DNA of 64,000 nucleotides from contig CANGFO010000012.1 in NCBI GenBank assembly GCA_947453195.1, forward strand, positions 1 through 64,000, in the 5' to 3' direction. The number at the start of each line of letters is the position of its first letter. Position 1 is the first letter of the stretch. A program made the translations under genes and the position numbers. Under the pieces are notes generated by a model. That model was not told the DNA's origin and made no database searches. It saw only the letters and a list, made by a program, of their open reading frames with translations. Of the stretch, positions 17,600 to 25,779 are shown one piece after another. This DNA is from Flavobacteriaceae bacterium. GTDB taxonomy: Bacteria; Bacteroidota; Bacteroidia; Flavobacteriales; Flavobacteriaceae.

Positions 17600-18484
17600 T
17601 TAATTTCGCTTATCTTCTCCCCAAAGTAGTTTATTTCGTAAGGTCTTTAAGAAGGTTTCTTCTGGTATTTCTACCATGTTTATTTGAAACGGAGTTTTAC
17701 TAATAGTAAGTACCGAATTTTTGTCTAAAGTTGCAATTCTAGAATCCAAAGAAACTAAATATTGATCCTCTCTTCCAGAAACTTGTAAAGTGATTTTGGT
17801 GTCATCAGAAATCACTAAAGGTCTTGCATTAAGATTGTGTGGAGCGATGGGAGTAATTACCAAAACTTTTACATCGGGAGTTAAAACGGGTCCGCCACAG
17901 CTTAAGGAATAACCTGTTGATCCTGTTGGTGTTGATACAATTAATCCATCTGCCCAATAGGAATTTAAATGTTCGTCATTTAATGCGGTATCAATGGTAA
18001 TCATCGAAGTAGTGTCTTTTCTACTAACGCTAATTTCGTTCATAGCAAAATTAAGTTCCGAAATTTGCTTGTTTTCTGGATGACACTCCAAACTCAACAA
18101 AGTTCGTTTAGAAATGGTATATTTTTTTTCTAATACTAATTGAAGAAAAGATTCAATATTGCCTTTTTGTACTTTGGCTAAAAATCCTAATCTACCGGCA
18201 TTGATGCCGATAATTGGAACACCAGAATTTCTAACATAGGTTGCAGCTCTTAATATGGTTCCGTCGCCACCAATACTTACCATAATATCAAAACTGCTGT
18301 CTATGCATTCGAAACTAGTAAAGGTTTTATATTCTTTTTGAACAATTTTTTCTTCATACAAAATTTTCAAAAATTTCTCTTCAATAACCAATTCAACATT
18401 ATTGGCATTAAAAAAGACAAAAATGTCTTTAATAATTGGACGCGTGTCGTTTTGATAATATTGACCAAAAATGGCTACTTTCAT
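17600..18484 (-). CDS. nadK: NAD kinase
   Basis: NadK phosphorylates NAD to NADP in the cytoplasm. The 294-aa product has the GGDGT motif at residues 72-76, NAGRLGFLA, the NE/D block FAMNEISVSRKD, and TPTGSTGYSLSCGGP, all family signatures. The length is normal. It follows the CBS-domain gene by 11 nt on the same strand, so the two are probably cotranscribed away from the pdxJ promoter region. The ATG start is clear and preceded by an A/T-rich leader. Confidence 0.96.
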   Translation of the reverse strand: MKVAIFGQYYQNDTRPIIKDIFVFFNANNVELVIEEKFLKILYEEKIVQKEYKTFTSFECIDSSFDIMVSIGGDGTILRAATYVRNSGVPIIGINAGRLGFLAKVQKGNIESFLQLVLEKKYTISKRTLLSLECHPENKQISELNFAMNEISVSRKDTTSMITIDTALNDEHLNSYWADGLIVSTPTGSTGYSLSCGGPVLTPDVKVLVITPIAPHNLNARPLVISDDTKITLQVSGREDQYLVSLDSRIATLDKNSVLTISKTPFQINMVEIPEETFLKTLRNKLLWGEDKRN

Positions 18485-18495
18485 TTTTTTTCTAA

Positions 18496-19155
18496 TTAAA
18501 TATTTAAGTATTTATCTAAATATTCAGAGCGTTCTTTCAAGCTGTTTATGTAATTGTCTTCTTGGTGTTCGGAAACAATGTCATAATTATATCTTCTAAA
18601 AGTTTGGATGATATCATTCATTGGGCCCAATGCAATTTTAATTGTAACCTGGACTTTATCTGCGGAAGCATCGGAAATAAATAGCCCCAATAACTTTCCG
18701 TTATTGCTTTCTACAATTTGAGTAATTTGACCAATTGAATAATCTACTGCGCCTTTTTCTACTACAATTATTGCACCTTGGTCTTTTAAAAATGGCGTTT
18801 CATATAGGAATTTTACAACATCTTCCAGTTCGTAATAACCCAAATAGGAGTTGTCTTCATCCAAAACGGGAACGATGTTACAATGATTTTTTGCAAAAAC
18901 TTCTAATACATCCAGCCAATTCATATTGGTGCGGGCAAAAAAGCCTTCCAAAGTATATTTGTAATCGCTTACCTTTTTGTCAAAATCAAAAGTCTCTACA
19001 TCGTCTGCAGCTATGCATCCAATATAAACACCTTCTTTTAATACCGAAAAATGAGAAAAGGCAACTTCATCAAAAAACGATTGCACATCAGCAATAGTTT
19101 CTTCGCTATCTAAAGCTTTGAAGTCGTTTGAAATGTATTCGGAAATTTCGGTCAT
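18496..19155 (-). CDS. CBS-pair protein with C-terminal ACT-like domain
   Basis: The 219-residue cytoplasmic protein has two CBS repeats (about 8-60 and 72-125; FSVLKEGVYIGCIAADDVETF and CNIVPVLDEDNSYLGYYELEDVVKFL) followed by an ACT-like segment (about 127-205, QGAIIVVEKGAVDYSIGQI). CBS pairs bind adenine nucleotides and ACT domains bind amino acids, so a regulatory sensor role is likely (inference). It is encoded directly upstream of NAD kinase in the same direction, a flavobacterial arrangement that hints at nucleotide-linked control, but no target is known. Confidence 0.85.
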   Translation of the reverse strand: MTEISEYISNDFKALDSEETIADVQSFFDEVAFSHFSVLKEGVYIGCIAADDVETFDFDKKVSDYKYTLEGFFARTNMNWLDVLEVFAKNHCNIVPVLDEDNSYLGYYELEDVVKFLYETPFLKDQGAIIVVEKGAVDYSIGQITQIVESNNGKLLGLFISDASADKVQVTIKIALGPMNDIIQTFRRYNYDIVSEHQEDNYINSLKERSEYLDKYLNI

Positions 19156-19193
19156 AACAGGCGTTCAATATTCGTTGCAAAATAATCAATTTT

Positions 19194-19229
19194 TTGAACA
19201 TAAAACCTTATTTTAACTTTGTATTTTTG
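19194..19229 (+). promoter_or_regulatory. pdxJ promoter with two adjacent -7 boxes
   Basis: TTG at 19194-19196, then TAACTTTG at 19214-19221 (17-nt spacer), immediately followed by a second perfect box TATTTTTG at 19222-19229. The first is correctly spaced; the second could give an alternative start site eight nt downstream. Confidence 0.6.
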
Positions 19230-19266
19230 TAACCACAATTTCAAAAAAGAAATACGAAAAGAGCCA

Positions 19267-19980
19267 ATGACAAAATTAAGTGTTAACATCAATAAAATAG
19301 CCACTTTGCGTAATGCACGTGGAGGCAATGTGCCCGATTTACTTCAAGTTGCAAAAGATATTCAAAAATTTGGAGCGCACGGAATTACCATTCATCCGCG
19401 TCCAGACGAAAGACATATTCGTTATCAAGATGCACGCGATTTAAAATCGATAGTATATACCGAATATAATATTGAAGGAAATCCGCAGCATAATTTTATC
19501 GATTTGGTTTTAGAATGCAAGCCAACACAAGTTACTTTGGTTCCCGATGCCATTGGAGCCATAACCTCCTCTGCAGGTTGGGATACTATAAAAAATCAAA
19601 CTTATTTAAGGGAAGTTATTGCTGAGTTTAAACGTAACGGAATACGAACTTCTATTTTTGTTGATCCTATTATAGAAATGATTGAAGGAGCAAAAGCTAC
19701 GGGAACCGACCGTATAGAATTGTATACCGAAGAATTTGCCCACCAATATGGCTTAGGAAATAAAAAGGGAATTGAACCGTATACTAAAGCAGCAGTTTTC
19801 GCTAATGAATTGGGTTTAGGAATTAATGCTGGACACGATTTGAGTTTGGATAATATTCAATTTTTCAAAGAAAATATTCCCGGTTTACTAGAAGTTTCTA
19901 TTGGGCATGCCCTAATTTCGGAAGCACTGTATTTGGGATTGGATAATGTAGTAAACATGTATTTGCAAAAATTAAAATAA
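19267..19980 (+). CDS. pdxJ: Pyridoxine 5'-phosphate synthase
   Basis: PdxJ condenses 1-deoxyxylulose 5-phosphate with 3-amino-2-oxopropyl phosphate to make pyridoxine phosphate (DXP-dependent vitamin B6 pathway). The 237-aa TIM-barrel protein starts LSVNINKIATLRNARGG and has HPRPDERHIRYQD, the catalytic region VTLVPD, RIELYTEEFA and the C-terminal GHALISEALYLGL. The ATG at 19267 fits the family; an upstream in-frame start at 19219 would lie within the promoter boxes. It is followed after four nt by an alpha/beta hydrolase gene. Confidence 0.96.
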   Translation: MTKLSVNINKIATLRNARGGNVPDLLQVAKDIQKFGAHGITIHPRPDERHIRYQDARDLKSIVYTEYNIEGNPQHNFIDLVLECKPTQVTLVPDAIGAITSSAGWDTIKNQTYLREVIAEFKRNGIRTSIFVDPIIEMIEGAKATGTDRIELYTEEFAHQYGLGNKKGIEPYTKAAVFANELGLGINAGHDLSLDNIQFFKENIPGLLEVSIGHALISEALYLGLDNVVNMYLQKLK

Positions 19981-19984
19981 CAAA

Positions 19985-20746
19985 ATGTTGTATTCAAGAA
20001 TAGAAGGTCAAGGCAAACCCTTGTTAATCATCCACGGATTTTTAGGAATGTCAGATAATTGGAAATCTTTCGGATCACTTTATGCTGCCGAAGGTTTTCA
20101 AGTACATATCTTAGATTTAAGAAATCACGGAAAAAGTTTTCACTCAGATGATTTTTCTTACGAAGTCATGGCGCAAGATGTTCTAGAATATTGTCAAAAA
20201 AATAATTTGGAAAAGGTTTCAATCATAGGGCATTCTATGGGAGGCAAAGTTGCGATGTTGTTTGCAACTAGCTATCCAGAGCGAGTAGATAAATTAATTG
20301 TAGCCGATATTGGTCCGAAATACTATGCGCCACACCACCAAGATATTCTAGCTGGATTGAACGCTGTAGATTTTTCTGAAAAACCAGACCGAGCTCAGGT
20401 TGAAGAAACACTTTACCCATACATTCCTGATTTTGGTACCCGTCAATTTTTGATGAAAAACCTTTATTGGAAAGAACCTGGTCAATTGGCTTACCGTTTT
20501 AACTTACCTGTTTTTAATGCTAAAATTGAAGTAATTGGAACGGCTTTGCCAGCAAGCGCCTTTTTTGAAAATCCAACTTTATTTATTCGCGGCGGAAATT
20601 CGAATTACATTTTAGATTCGGATTTAACAGAAATTAAAAAACATTTTCCTAATTTTGAATTAGCAACCATTCCAAATGTAGGTCATTGGCTGCATGCCGA
20701 AAACCCAAAAATGTTTTTTGAGGAAACGGCTAAATTTTTAAAATAA
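19985..20746 (+). CDS. Alpha/beta hydrolase (YbfF-like esterase)
   Basis: The 253-aa protein has the alpha/beta-hydrolase fold: HGFLGMSDNWKSF oxyanion region, the nucleophile elbow GHSMGGKV (Ser at about 88), an acid-bearing strand (FIRGGNSNYI) and the catalytic His in NVGHWLHAE near the C-terminus. The pattern fits the YbfF family of short-acyl and acyl-CoA esterases. It is encoded four nt after pdxJ and 10 nt before the holin-like gene, so the three form one operon. The physiological substrate cannot be seen. Confidence 0.9.
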   Translation: MLYSRIEGQGKPLLIIHGFLGMSDNWKSFGSLYAAEGFQVHILDLRNHGKSFHSDDFSYEVMAQDVLEYCQKNNLEKVSIIGHSMGGKVAMLFATSYPERVDKLIVADIGPKYYAPHHQDILAGLNAVDFSEKPDRAQVEETLYPYIPDFGTRQFLMKNLYWKEPGQLAYRFNLPVFNAKIEVIGTALPASAFFENPTLFIRGGNSNYILDSDLTEIKKHFPNFELATIPNVGHWLHAENPKMFFEETAKFLK

Positions 20747-20756
20747 ACGATATCCT

Positions 20757-21104
20757 ATGAATTTACTTTTCAAAATCCTAGTTACCTCAATATTGGTTAT
20801 GGTGATTTCTTATTTTTTTCCAAGTATTGCTCATGTTGCCGGAGTTAAATCGGCAATTATTGTTGCGATTGTTTTAGGATTATTAAATGTTTTTGTAAAA
20901 CCAATATTCGTCTTGTTTACTTTGCCAGTAACCGTTTTTACATTGGGACTATTTATGATGGTAATAAATGCCGCCATGATAGCATTGTGCGCTAAATTAG
21001 TTGATGGCTTTAGAGTAGAAGGTTTTATAGGAGCACTTTTGTTTAGTATTATCCTTTCTATATCCCAGTCGGTGGTATATAAACTCTCTGGAGATAGCAA
21101 ATAA
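20757..21104 (+). CDS. Phage-holin-4-like (YvlD/Mycobacterial 4TM) membrane protein
   Basis: A protein of 115 aa made almost entirely of four membrane helices (about 3-22, 30-52, 57-80 and 88-108), with GLLNVFVKPIFVLFTLPVTVFTLGLFMMVINA, the hallmark of the Phage_holin_4_2/YvlD family. Despite the name, these are chromosomal proteins of unknown function and no phage genes lie nearby. It closes the pdxJ-hydrolase operon; an inverted repeat at 21129-21159 follows. Confidence 0.85.
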   Translation: MNLLFKILVTSILVMVISYFFPSIAHVAGVKSAIIVAIVLGLLNVFVKPIFVLFTLPVTVFTLGLFMMVINAAMIALCAKLVDGFRVEGFIGALLFSIILSISQSVVYKLSGDSK

Positions 21105-21122
21105 AATCAGCATAATAAAAAC

Positions 21123-21159
21123 TTGGTTGGGTTGCAAAAATGTTATAATTTTGCAACCC
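21123..21159 (+). promoter_or_regulatory. tig promoter inside a perfect inverted repeat
   Basis: TTG at 21123-21125 and TAATTTTG at 21146-21153 (20-nt spacer) form a good promoter 33 nt before the trigger factor ATG. An 11-bp perfect inverted repeat (GGGTTGCAAAA at 21129-21139 and TTTTGCAACCC at 21149-21159) straddles the spacer and the -7 box. It may be an operator, or the hairpin terminator of the upstream operon. Confidence 0.6.
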
Positions 21160-21185
21160 AATTTTATTATATAAAAATTATCAAG

Positions 21186-22511
21186 ATGGATATTAAAAGA
21201 GTTGCAATAGATGCAGTAAATGAAGTAATTGTACTTACCGTTCCACATATGGATTACAAAGGTCAAGTAGCAAAAAGAATTAATGAAAAAATGCCGTTGG
21301 CAACTGTAAAAGGGTTTCGTAAAGGAGCAGTGCCAAAAGCATTAGTAGAAAAACAATACGGTGCTGCAATAAAAGTTGAAGAAGTAAACAAAGTGGTAAA
21401 CTTAGCTTTGGAGCGTTTTTTGCAATCAGAAAGAATAAACCTTCTTGGATCTCCGCTTCCTAAAGTGAATGAAAATTTTAATTGGAATGAAGAGGAGTTA
21501 ACTTTTGAATTTGAAATTGGAATTGCTCCAGAATTCGAAATCAATTTAGATGCAAAAAACAATATTGTAAAATACCAAATTGTTGCAGACGACGCCATGC
21601 TAGATGCGCAAGTTGCAAGAATTCAAAAACAATACGGAAAAATAATCTCTCAAACAGTTGTTGCTAAAGGGAATGATGTTTCAGGAACTTTTCTAAACGA
21701 AGCAGAAGGAATTAACAACCGAACTACAATTGACCTTGAAGAATTAGCGGATGCAAAATTAGCAAAGTCTTTTATTGGTAAAAAAGTAGGTGATGTAATC
21801 ACAATGAAAACCAACGGGTTATTTCATGATGCACACAAACTAATGGATTATTTAAATGTGTCGCATGATGTGGTACACGATTTAGATGTAGATGTTACCT
21901 TTACTATTGATGAAGTAGTGGCACACGAACCAGCAGAATTAAACCAAGAATTATTTGATAAACTTTTCGGACCTGGAGTAGTAACTTCAGTGGAAGAAGT
22001 TAAAGCAAAAATTAAGGAAGATGCCGAAAAACATTTTGCTACACAATCAGAGCAAAAATTAATGGCAGACGTTCAAGATTTCTTAATTGAAAATACCAAA
22101 TTCGACTTGCCAAAAGAATTCCTTGTAAGATGGTTGCAAACCGTAGGTGAGAAAAAATTATCTGCAGAAGAAGCAGAAGTAGAATACAACCGTTCTGAAA
22201 AAGGGTTGCGTTTTCAATTAATTGAAGGAAAAGCATTGGCGCAAAGCAACATTCAAATCAACTTTGAAGATTTGAAATCATTTACAGCAAATGCAATTCG
22301 TCAGCAAATGGCACAATACGGTCAAATGAATCCAACCGACGAAGAAGTTGAAGGAATTGTAGCGCGTGTACTTTCAAATCAAGAGGAGGTTAAAAAACTT
22401 TCAGAGCAAGTGGTAGCAGAAAAAATGTTGCAACTTTTCAAAGAAAAAGCTAATCCTACAACCAAAAAAGTTACTTACGAGCAATTTGTTGCAGCAATGT
22501 ACAACGAATAA
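21186..22511 (+). CDS. tig: Trigger factor
   Basis: Trigger factor is the ribosome-associated chaperone that meets nascent chains at the exit tunnel. The 441-aa product has the ribosome-binding tail with the GFRKGAVP signature (about 41-48; canonical GFRxGxxP), a divergent FKBP-like middle region and a helical C-terminal chaperone domain. The PPIase part lacks an obvious FKBP active site, as is usual in Bacteroidota. The ATG at 21186 is used because the promoter box at 21146-21153 excludes the longer frame from 21123. A strong terminator follows at 22534-22569, so it is monocistronic. Confidence 0.93.
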   Translation: MDIKRVAIDAVNEVIVLTVPHMDYKGQVAKRINEKMPLATVKGFRKGAVPKALVEKQYGAAIKVEEVNKVVNLALERFLQSERINLLGSPLPKVNENFNWNEEELTFEFEIGIAPEFEINLDAKNNIVKYQIVADDAMLDAQVARIQKQYGKIISQTVVAKGNDVSGTFLNEAEGINNRTTIDLEELADAKLAKSFIGKKVGDVITMKTNGLFHDAHKLMDYLNVSHDVVHDLDVDVTFTIDEVVAHEPAELNQELFDKLFGPGVVTSVEEVKAKIKEDAEKHFATQSEQKLMADVQDFLIENTKFDLPKEFLVRWLQTVGEKKLSAEEAEVEYNRSEKGLRFQLIEGKALAQSNIQINFEDLKSFTANAIRQQMAQYGQMNPTDEEVEGIVARVLSNQEEVKKLSEQVVAEKMLQLFKEKANPTTKKVTYEQFVAAMYNE

Positions 22512-22533
22512 ATCCAAAATAATAGTATATTTG

Positions 22534-22569
22534 AGCGTCAAAGTCAATATGATTTTGACGCTTTTTTTT
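22534..22569 (+). terminator. tig terminator
   Basis: AGCGTCAAA (22534-22542) pairs with TTTGACGCT (22554-22562) across an 11-nt loop, followed by seven T residues. Confidence 0.9.
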
Positions 22570-22645
22570 AGAAGCTATTCCAGCTATTCGTTGCAATCTT
22601 TTTTAGAAAAACTAAAAAAGGATTTCCGCTTCTATCTGGGCTAGG
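22568..22645 (+). repeat. Flavobacterial structured repeat, copy A
   Basis: The element starts TTAGAAGCTATTCCAGC and ends TCTATCTGGGCTAGG, the same borders as the copy at 60860-61006, with a diverged inverted copy at 54582-54677. Its centre is a perfect nine-bp hairpin (CTTTTTTAG / CTAAAAAAG at 22598-22620). It begins at the end of the tig terminator T run. From memory it resembles the flavo-1 RNA motif of Rfam; a covariance-model search would settle this. Confidence 0.65.
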
Positions 22646-22795
22646 ACTCTAAATGATTTAAATACTGAATTTCTAAGCGACAGTTTGTCACATAAAATAA
22701 AAGGTACGACCTTTGCTTAGATTAAAAAGAATATCGGTTTTTAGTTCAATAACTTTAAACTTTAATCATATAAACCTTTTAAACTAAAATTTAAA

Positions 22796-23467
22796 ATGAA
22801 TTACGGAAAAGAATTTAGAAAATTTGCGACCATGCACCAAGGTGTAAATGCAATGTATTATGATAAAATTGTTGGCGCTATGAACCCAACAAATATGACT
22901 CCTTATATTATTGAAGAGCGTCATTTAAATGTATCTCAATTGGATGTTTTTTCTCGTTTAATGATGGATAGAATTATCTTTCTTGGTACCGGAATAGATG
23001 ATCAAATTGCAAATATCGTACAAGCGCAATTGTTGTTTTTAGAAAGTGTTGACGCTTCTAAAGACATTCAAATTTACTTAAACTCTCCAGGCGGAAGCGT
23101 ATATGCAGGATTAGGAATTTACGATACCATGCAATACATCAAGCCAGATGTAGCTACAATTTGTACCGGTATGGCAGCTTCAATGGGAGCAGTATTGCTG
23201 TGTGCAGGAGCAGCAGGAAAGCGTTCTGCATTACCACATTCAAGAGTGATGATTCACCAACCATCAGGTGGAGCACAAGGAGTGGCTACCGATATGGAAA
23301 TCAACTTACGCGAAATGCTTAAACTAAAAGACGAATTGTATAAAATAATTTCACATCATTCTGGGCAAACATTTGATAAAGTACACGCCGATTCAGAACG
23401 CGATTATTGGATGATTGCCGACGAAGCAAAAGAATACGGAATGATTGATGAGGTTTTAAGAAGATAA
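22796..23467 (+). CDS. clpP: ATP-dependent Clp protease proteolytic subunit
   Basis: ClpP forms the barrel-shaped serine protease that works with ClpX. The 223-aa sequence has the full catalytic triad: Ser129 in GMAASMG, His154 in MIHQPSGG and Asp203 in SERDYWM. The oligomerisation segment NSPGGSVYAGLGIYDTM is also present. An N-terminal region of about 40 residues precedes IIEERHL and would be a processed propeptide, as is common. It lies 78 nt before clpX, the usual pairing. The leader (22650-22795) shows no strong TAnnTTTG box. Confidence 0.96.
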   Translation: MNYGKEFRKFATMHQGVNAMYYDKIVGAMNPTNMTPYIIEERHLNVSQLDVFSRLMMDRIIFLGTGIDDQIANIVQAQLLFLESVDASKDIQIYLNSPGGSVYAGLGIYDTMQYIKPDVATICTGMAASMGAVLLCAGAAGKRSALPHSRVMIHQPSGGAQGVATDMEINLREMLKLKDELYKIISHHSGQTFDKVHADSERDYWMIADEAKEYGMIDEVLRR

Positions 23468-23474
23468 AATAATT

Positions 23475-23536
23475 CAAAGTTTAAAGTTTCAGGTTTCAGG
23501 TTCTACAACTTGGAACTTTAAACTTTAAACCTGAAA
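23475..23536 (+). repeat. AACTTGGAACTTTAAAC-type word repeat between clpP and clpX
   Basis: Reiterated words (AAGTTTAAAGTTTCAGG, then TTTCAGGTTC, then AACTTGGAACTTTAAAC and TTTAAACCTGAAAC) form an inverted repeat, for example GTTTCAGGTTT against AAACCTGAAAC. It fills nearly all of the clpP-clpX gap and ends about 10 nt before the clpX ATG. Confidence 0.6.
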
Positions 23537-23545
23537 CAAAAAATA

Positions 23546-24778
23546 ATGGCAAAAGAAAAATTAGAATGTTCCTTCTGCGGAAGAAAAAAACCAGAAACCA
23601 ATTTATTGATAGCTGGTATTGATGCTCACATTTGTGATAAATGTATTGAGCAGGCGCACGGTATTATTCTGGAAGAATTAAAAAGCAATTCAAATTCAAA
23701 AACCCCAAGTGATTTAATTTTGCGTAAGCCTAAAGAAATCCGTGCCTTTTTGGATGAATATGTTATTGGGCAAGACCAAACCAAAAAAGTAATGGCGGTG
23801 GCAGTATACAACCACTACAAGCGATTAATGCAGCAGCAACACCACGAAGATGTAGAGATTGAAAAATCAAACATCATTATGGTAGGGCAAACCGGAACCG
23901 GAAAAACATTAGTAGCTAAAACTATTGCTCGAATGCTAGACGTTCCTTTAGCAATTGTAGATGCAACGGTATTAACTGAGGCTGGTTATGTTGGAGAAGA
24001 TGTAGAAAGTATCTTAACCCGTTTACTTCAAGCTGCTGATTATGATGTGGCTAAAGCCGAACGCGGAATTGTTTTCATCGACGAAATTGATAAAATTGCT
24101 CGAAAAAGTGACAATCCTTCTATAACGCGAGATGTTTCTGGAGAAGGGGTACAACAAGCGTTATTGAAATTACTAGAAGGAACTGTTGTGAATGTACCAC
24201 CAAAAGGGGGTAGAAAACATCCAGATCAAAAATTTGTTGAGGTAAACACGCAAAATATTTTGTTCATTGCAGGTGGTGCTTTTGACGGAATTGAACGAAT
24301 CATTTCCAAGCGATTGAACCGAACGGCTGTTGGTTATGCAACATCAAAAAATGCAGACAATATTGATAAAGACAATTTGTTGCAATACATCATTCCAAAA
24401 GACATTAAAGATTTTGGATTGATTCCTGAAATCATTGGTCGTTTACCGGTATTAACCCACATGGATCCTCTAGATAAAGCCACCTTGCGTTCTATTTTAA
24501 CCGAACCAAAAAATGCTTTAATCAAACAATATGAAAAGCTTTTTGCTATGGATGAGGTGCAGTTTTCAATGTCAAATGAAGCTTTAGATTATATTGTAGA
24601 TAAAGCCTTAGAATATAAATTGGGTGCCCGTGGATTGCGTTCCCTTTGTGAAGCTATACTAACCGATGCCATGTATGAATTACCTAGTTCTGAGGAGAAA
24701 ACTCTAGAAATTGATAAAGAATATGCCGAACATGCTCTCAATAAAAATTTATTGAAACGATTGGAGTTGGCCTCCTAA
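23546..24778 (+). CDS. clpX: ATP-dependent Clp protease ATP-binding subunit ClpX
   Basis: ClpX is the AAA+ unfoldase that feeds ClpP. The 410-aa product has the N-terminal zinc-binding domain (Cys8, Cys11, Cys30, Cys33), Walker A GQTGTGKT at 114-121, Walker [10 protein letters not shown], the [12 protein letters not shown] pore-region segment and the C-terminal sensor-2 GARGLR. The family-specific loop [14 protein letters not shown] is intact. It is cotranscribed with clpP or driven from the repeat-filled intergenic gap. A terminator at 24795-24827 follows. Confidence 0.97.
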   Translation: MAKEKLECSFCGRKKPETNLLIAGIDAHICDKCIEQAHGIILEELKSNSNSKTPSDLILRKPKEIRAFLDEYVIGQDQTKKVMAVAVYNHYKRLMQQQHHEDVEIEKSNIIMVGQTGTGKTLVAKTIARMLDVPLAIVDATVLTEAGYVGEDVESILTRLLQAADYDVAKAERGIVFIDEIDKIARKSDNPSITRDVSGEGVQQALLKLLEGTVVNVPPKGGRKHPDQKFVEVNTQNILFIAGGAFDGIERIISKRLNRTAVGYATSKNADNIDKDNLLQYIIPKDIKDFGLIPEIIGRLPVLTHMDPLDKATLRSILTEPKNALIKQYEKLFAMDEVQFSMSNEALDYIVDKALEYKLGARGLRSLCEAILTDAMYELPSSEEKTLEIDKEYAEHALNKNLLKRLELAS

Positions 24779-24794
24779 TTAATTCAAATGAACA

Positions 24795-24827
24795 CAAAAA
24801 AGCCCAGAATTTTCTGGGCTTTTTTTA
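24795..24827 (+). terminator. Bidirectional terminator after clpX (copy 1)
   Basis: AGCCCAG AATTTT CTGGGCT at 24801-24820 has an A tract before and a T tract after, so it can end both clpX and the convergent KilA-N gene. The same hairpin occurs again at 25736-25755. Confidence 0.9.
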
Positions 24828-25649
24828 TTTCAATTTTTTCATAGCACCGTTTTCTATCAAAGATTTCATTTGAGAAATAGCCACTTTATTTAATTGCATC
24901 AATCTATCTTGTTGGGATAAATTTTGCTGAACTAATAAAGCATTGATGCTTTCTAAATTGCTTAATACTACTAATTGTTCTAAGCTAGAATCGTCTCTTA
25001 TATTTCCATTTTTATCCCGATTTTCTTCTCTCCATTCTTTGGCAGTTTTTCCAAATAAAGCTACATTTAATAAATCGGCTTCATTGGCATAAACTAAGTT
25101 TGCTTGTTGTTTGGTAATTTCTTTGGGAATCAAGTTCTCTTTTATTGCGTCAGTATGAATGTGATAGTTGATCTTTGAAATGGTTCGTTGCAAGTTCCAA
25201 TCGGATTGAAGTCGAGTGTTTTCTTCGCTTTTTAATCGTTGAAACTCTTTTATTATATATAATTTGAACTCAATTGAAATCCAAGAGGCAAACTCAAAGG
25301 CGATGTCTTTGTGTGCAAAGGTTCCGCCATACCTACCAGATTTAGAAACAATACCAATAGCATTTGTCGTTTCTATCCACTTTTTCGGAGTTAAAACAAA
25401 GCTATTGAGGCCAGCTTGCTTTCTATACCCGTCGAATTCGACGGGTTTAAAATTAGGATTGTACATCTTCTCCCAATAACCAAGTAATTCGACTGTGTTT
25501 CTGTTCCTTAACCAGTTTTTGATTATGTCATCTGTATTGTTTGCATCTTTATAGCGTGCAATATCTGTAAGTGAAAGGAAATCTTCTTCATTAGTTTTAT
25601 ATACTACTACCTCAATCCCCTGAACGTTTATTTTATTGTTTATTGCCAT
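24825..25649 (-). CDS. KilA-N domain protein
   Basis: The 274-residue protein begins with the KilA-N DNA-binding fold (DFLSLTDIARYKDANNTDDIIKNWLRNRNTVELLGYWE), continues with SGRYGGTFAHKDIAFEFASWIS and FKLYIIKEFQRLK, and ends with a helical region of unknown function (about 150-274). KilA-N proteins come from phages and large DNA viruses and are scattered in Bacteroidota accessory regions; their role there is unknown. The gene lies between two copies of one terminator hairpin and splits clpX from the next gene, so a past insertion is likely (inference). Confidence 0.88.
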   Translation of the reverse strand: MAINNKINVQGIEVVVYKTNEEDFLSLTDIARYKDANNTDDIIKNWLRNRNTVELLGYWEKMYNPNFKPVEFDGYRKQAGLNSFVLTPKKWIETTNAIGIVSKSGRYGGTFAHKDIAFEFASWISIEFKLYIIKEFQRLKSEENTRLQSDWNLQRTISKINYHIHTDAIKENLIPKEITKQQANLVYANEADLLNVALFGKTAKEWREENRDKNGNIRDDSSLEQLVVLSNLESINALLVQQNLSQQDRLMQLNKVAISQMKSLIENGAMKKLK

Positions 25650-25729
25650 GAGTTACAATTACTATTTGCTTTTAATTTTAACGCTTTACACTAAGTTACA
25701 AAAAAATAAACTGATACACAATATGCAAT

Positions 25730-25764
25730 AAAAAAAGCCCAGAATTTTCTGGGCTTTTTTTTTA
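25730..25764. terminator. Bidirectional terminator (copy 2 of the clpX hairpin)
   Basis: AGCCCAGAATTTTCTGGGCT at 25736-25755 is identical to copy 1 at 24801-24820 and is flanked by A and T tracts. It can end the LamG/T9SS gene transcript on the minus strand. Confidence 0.88.
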
Positions 25765-25779
25765 ATTAAACTAACTAAA

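Noticed and set aside
20757..21104. Phage holin as evidence for a prophage
   Set aside because: The family is chromosomal in most bacteria and no other phage genes are nearby.
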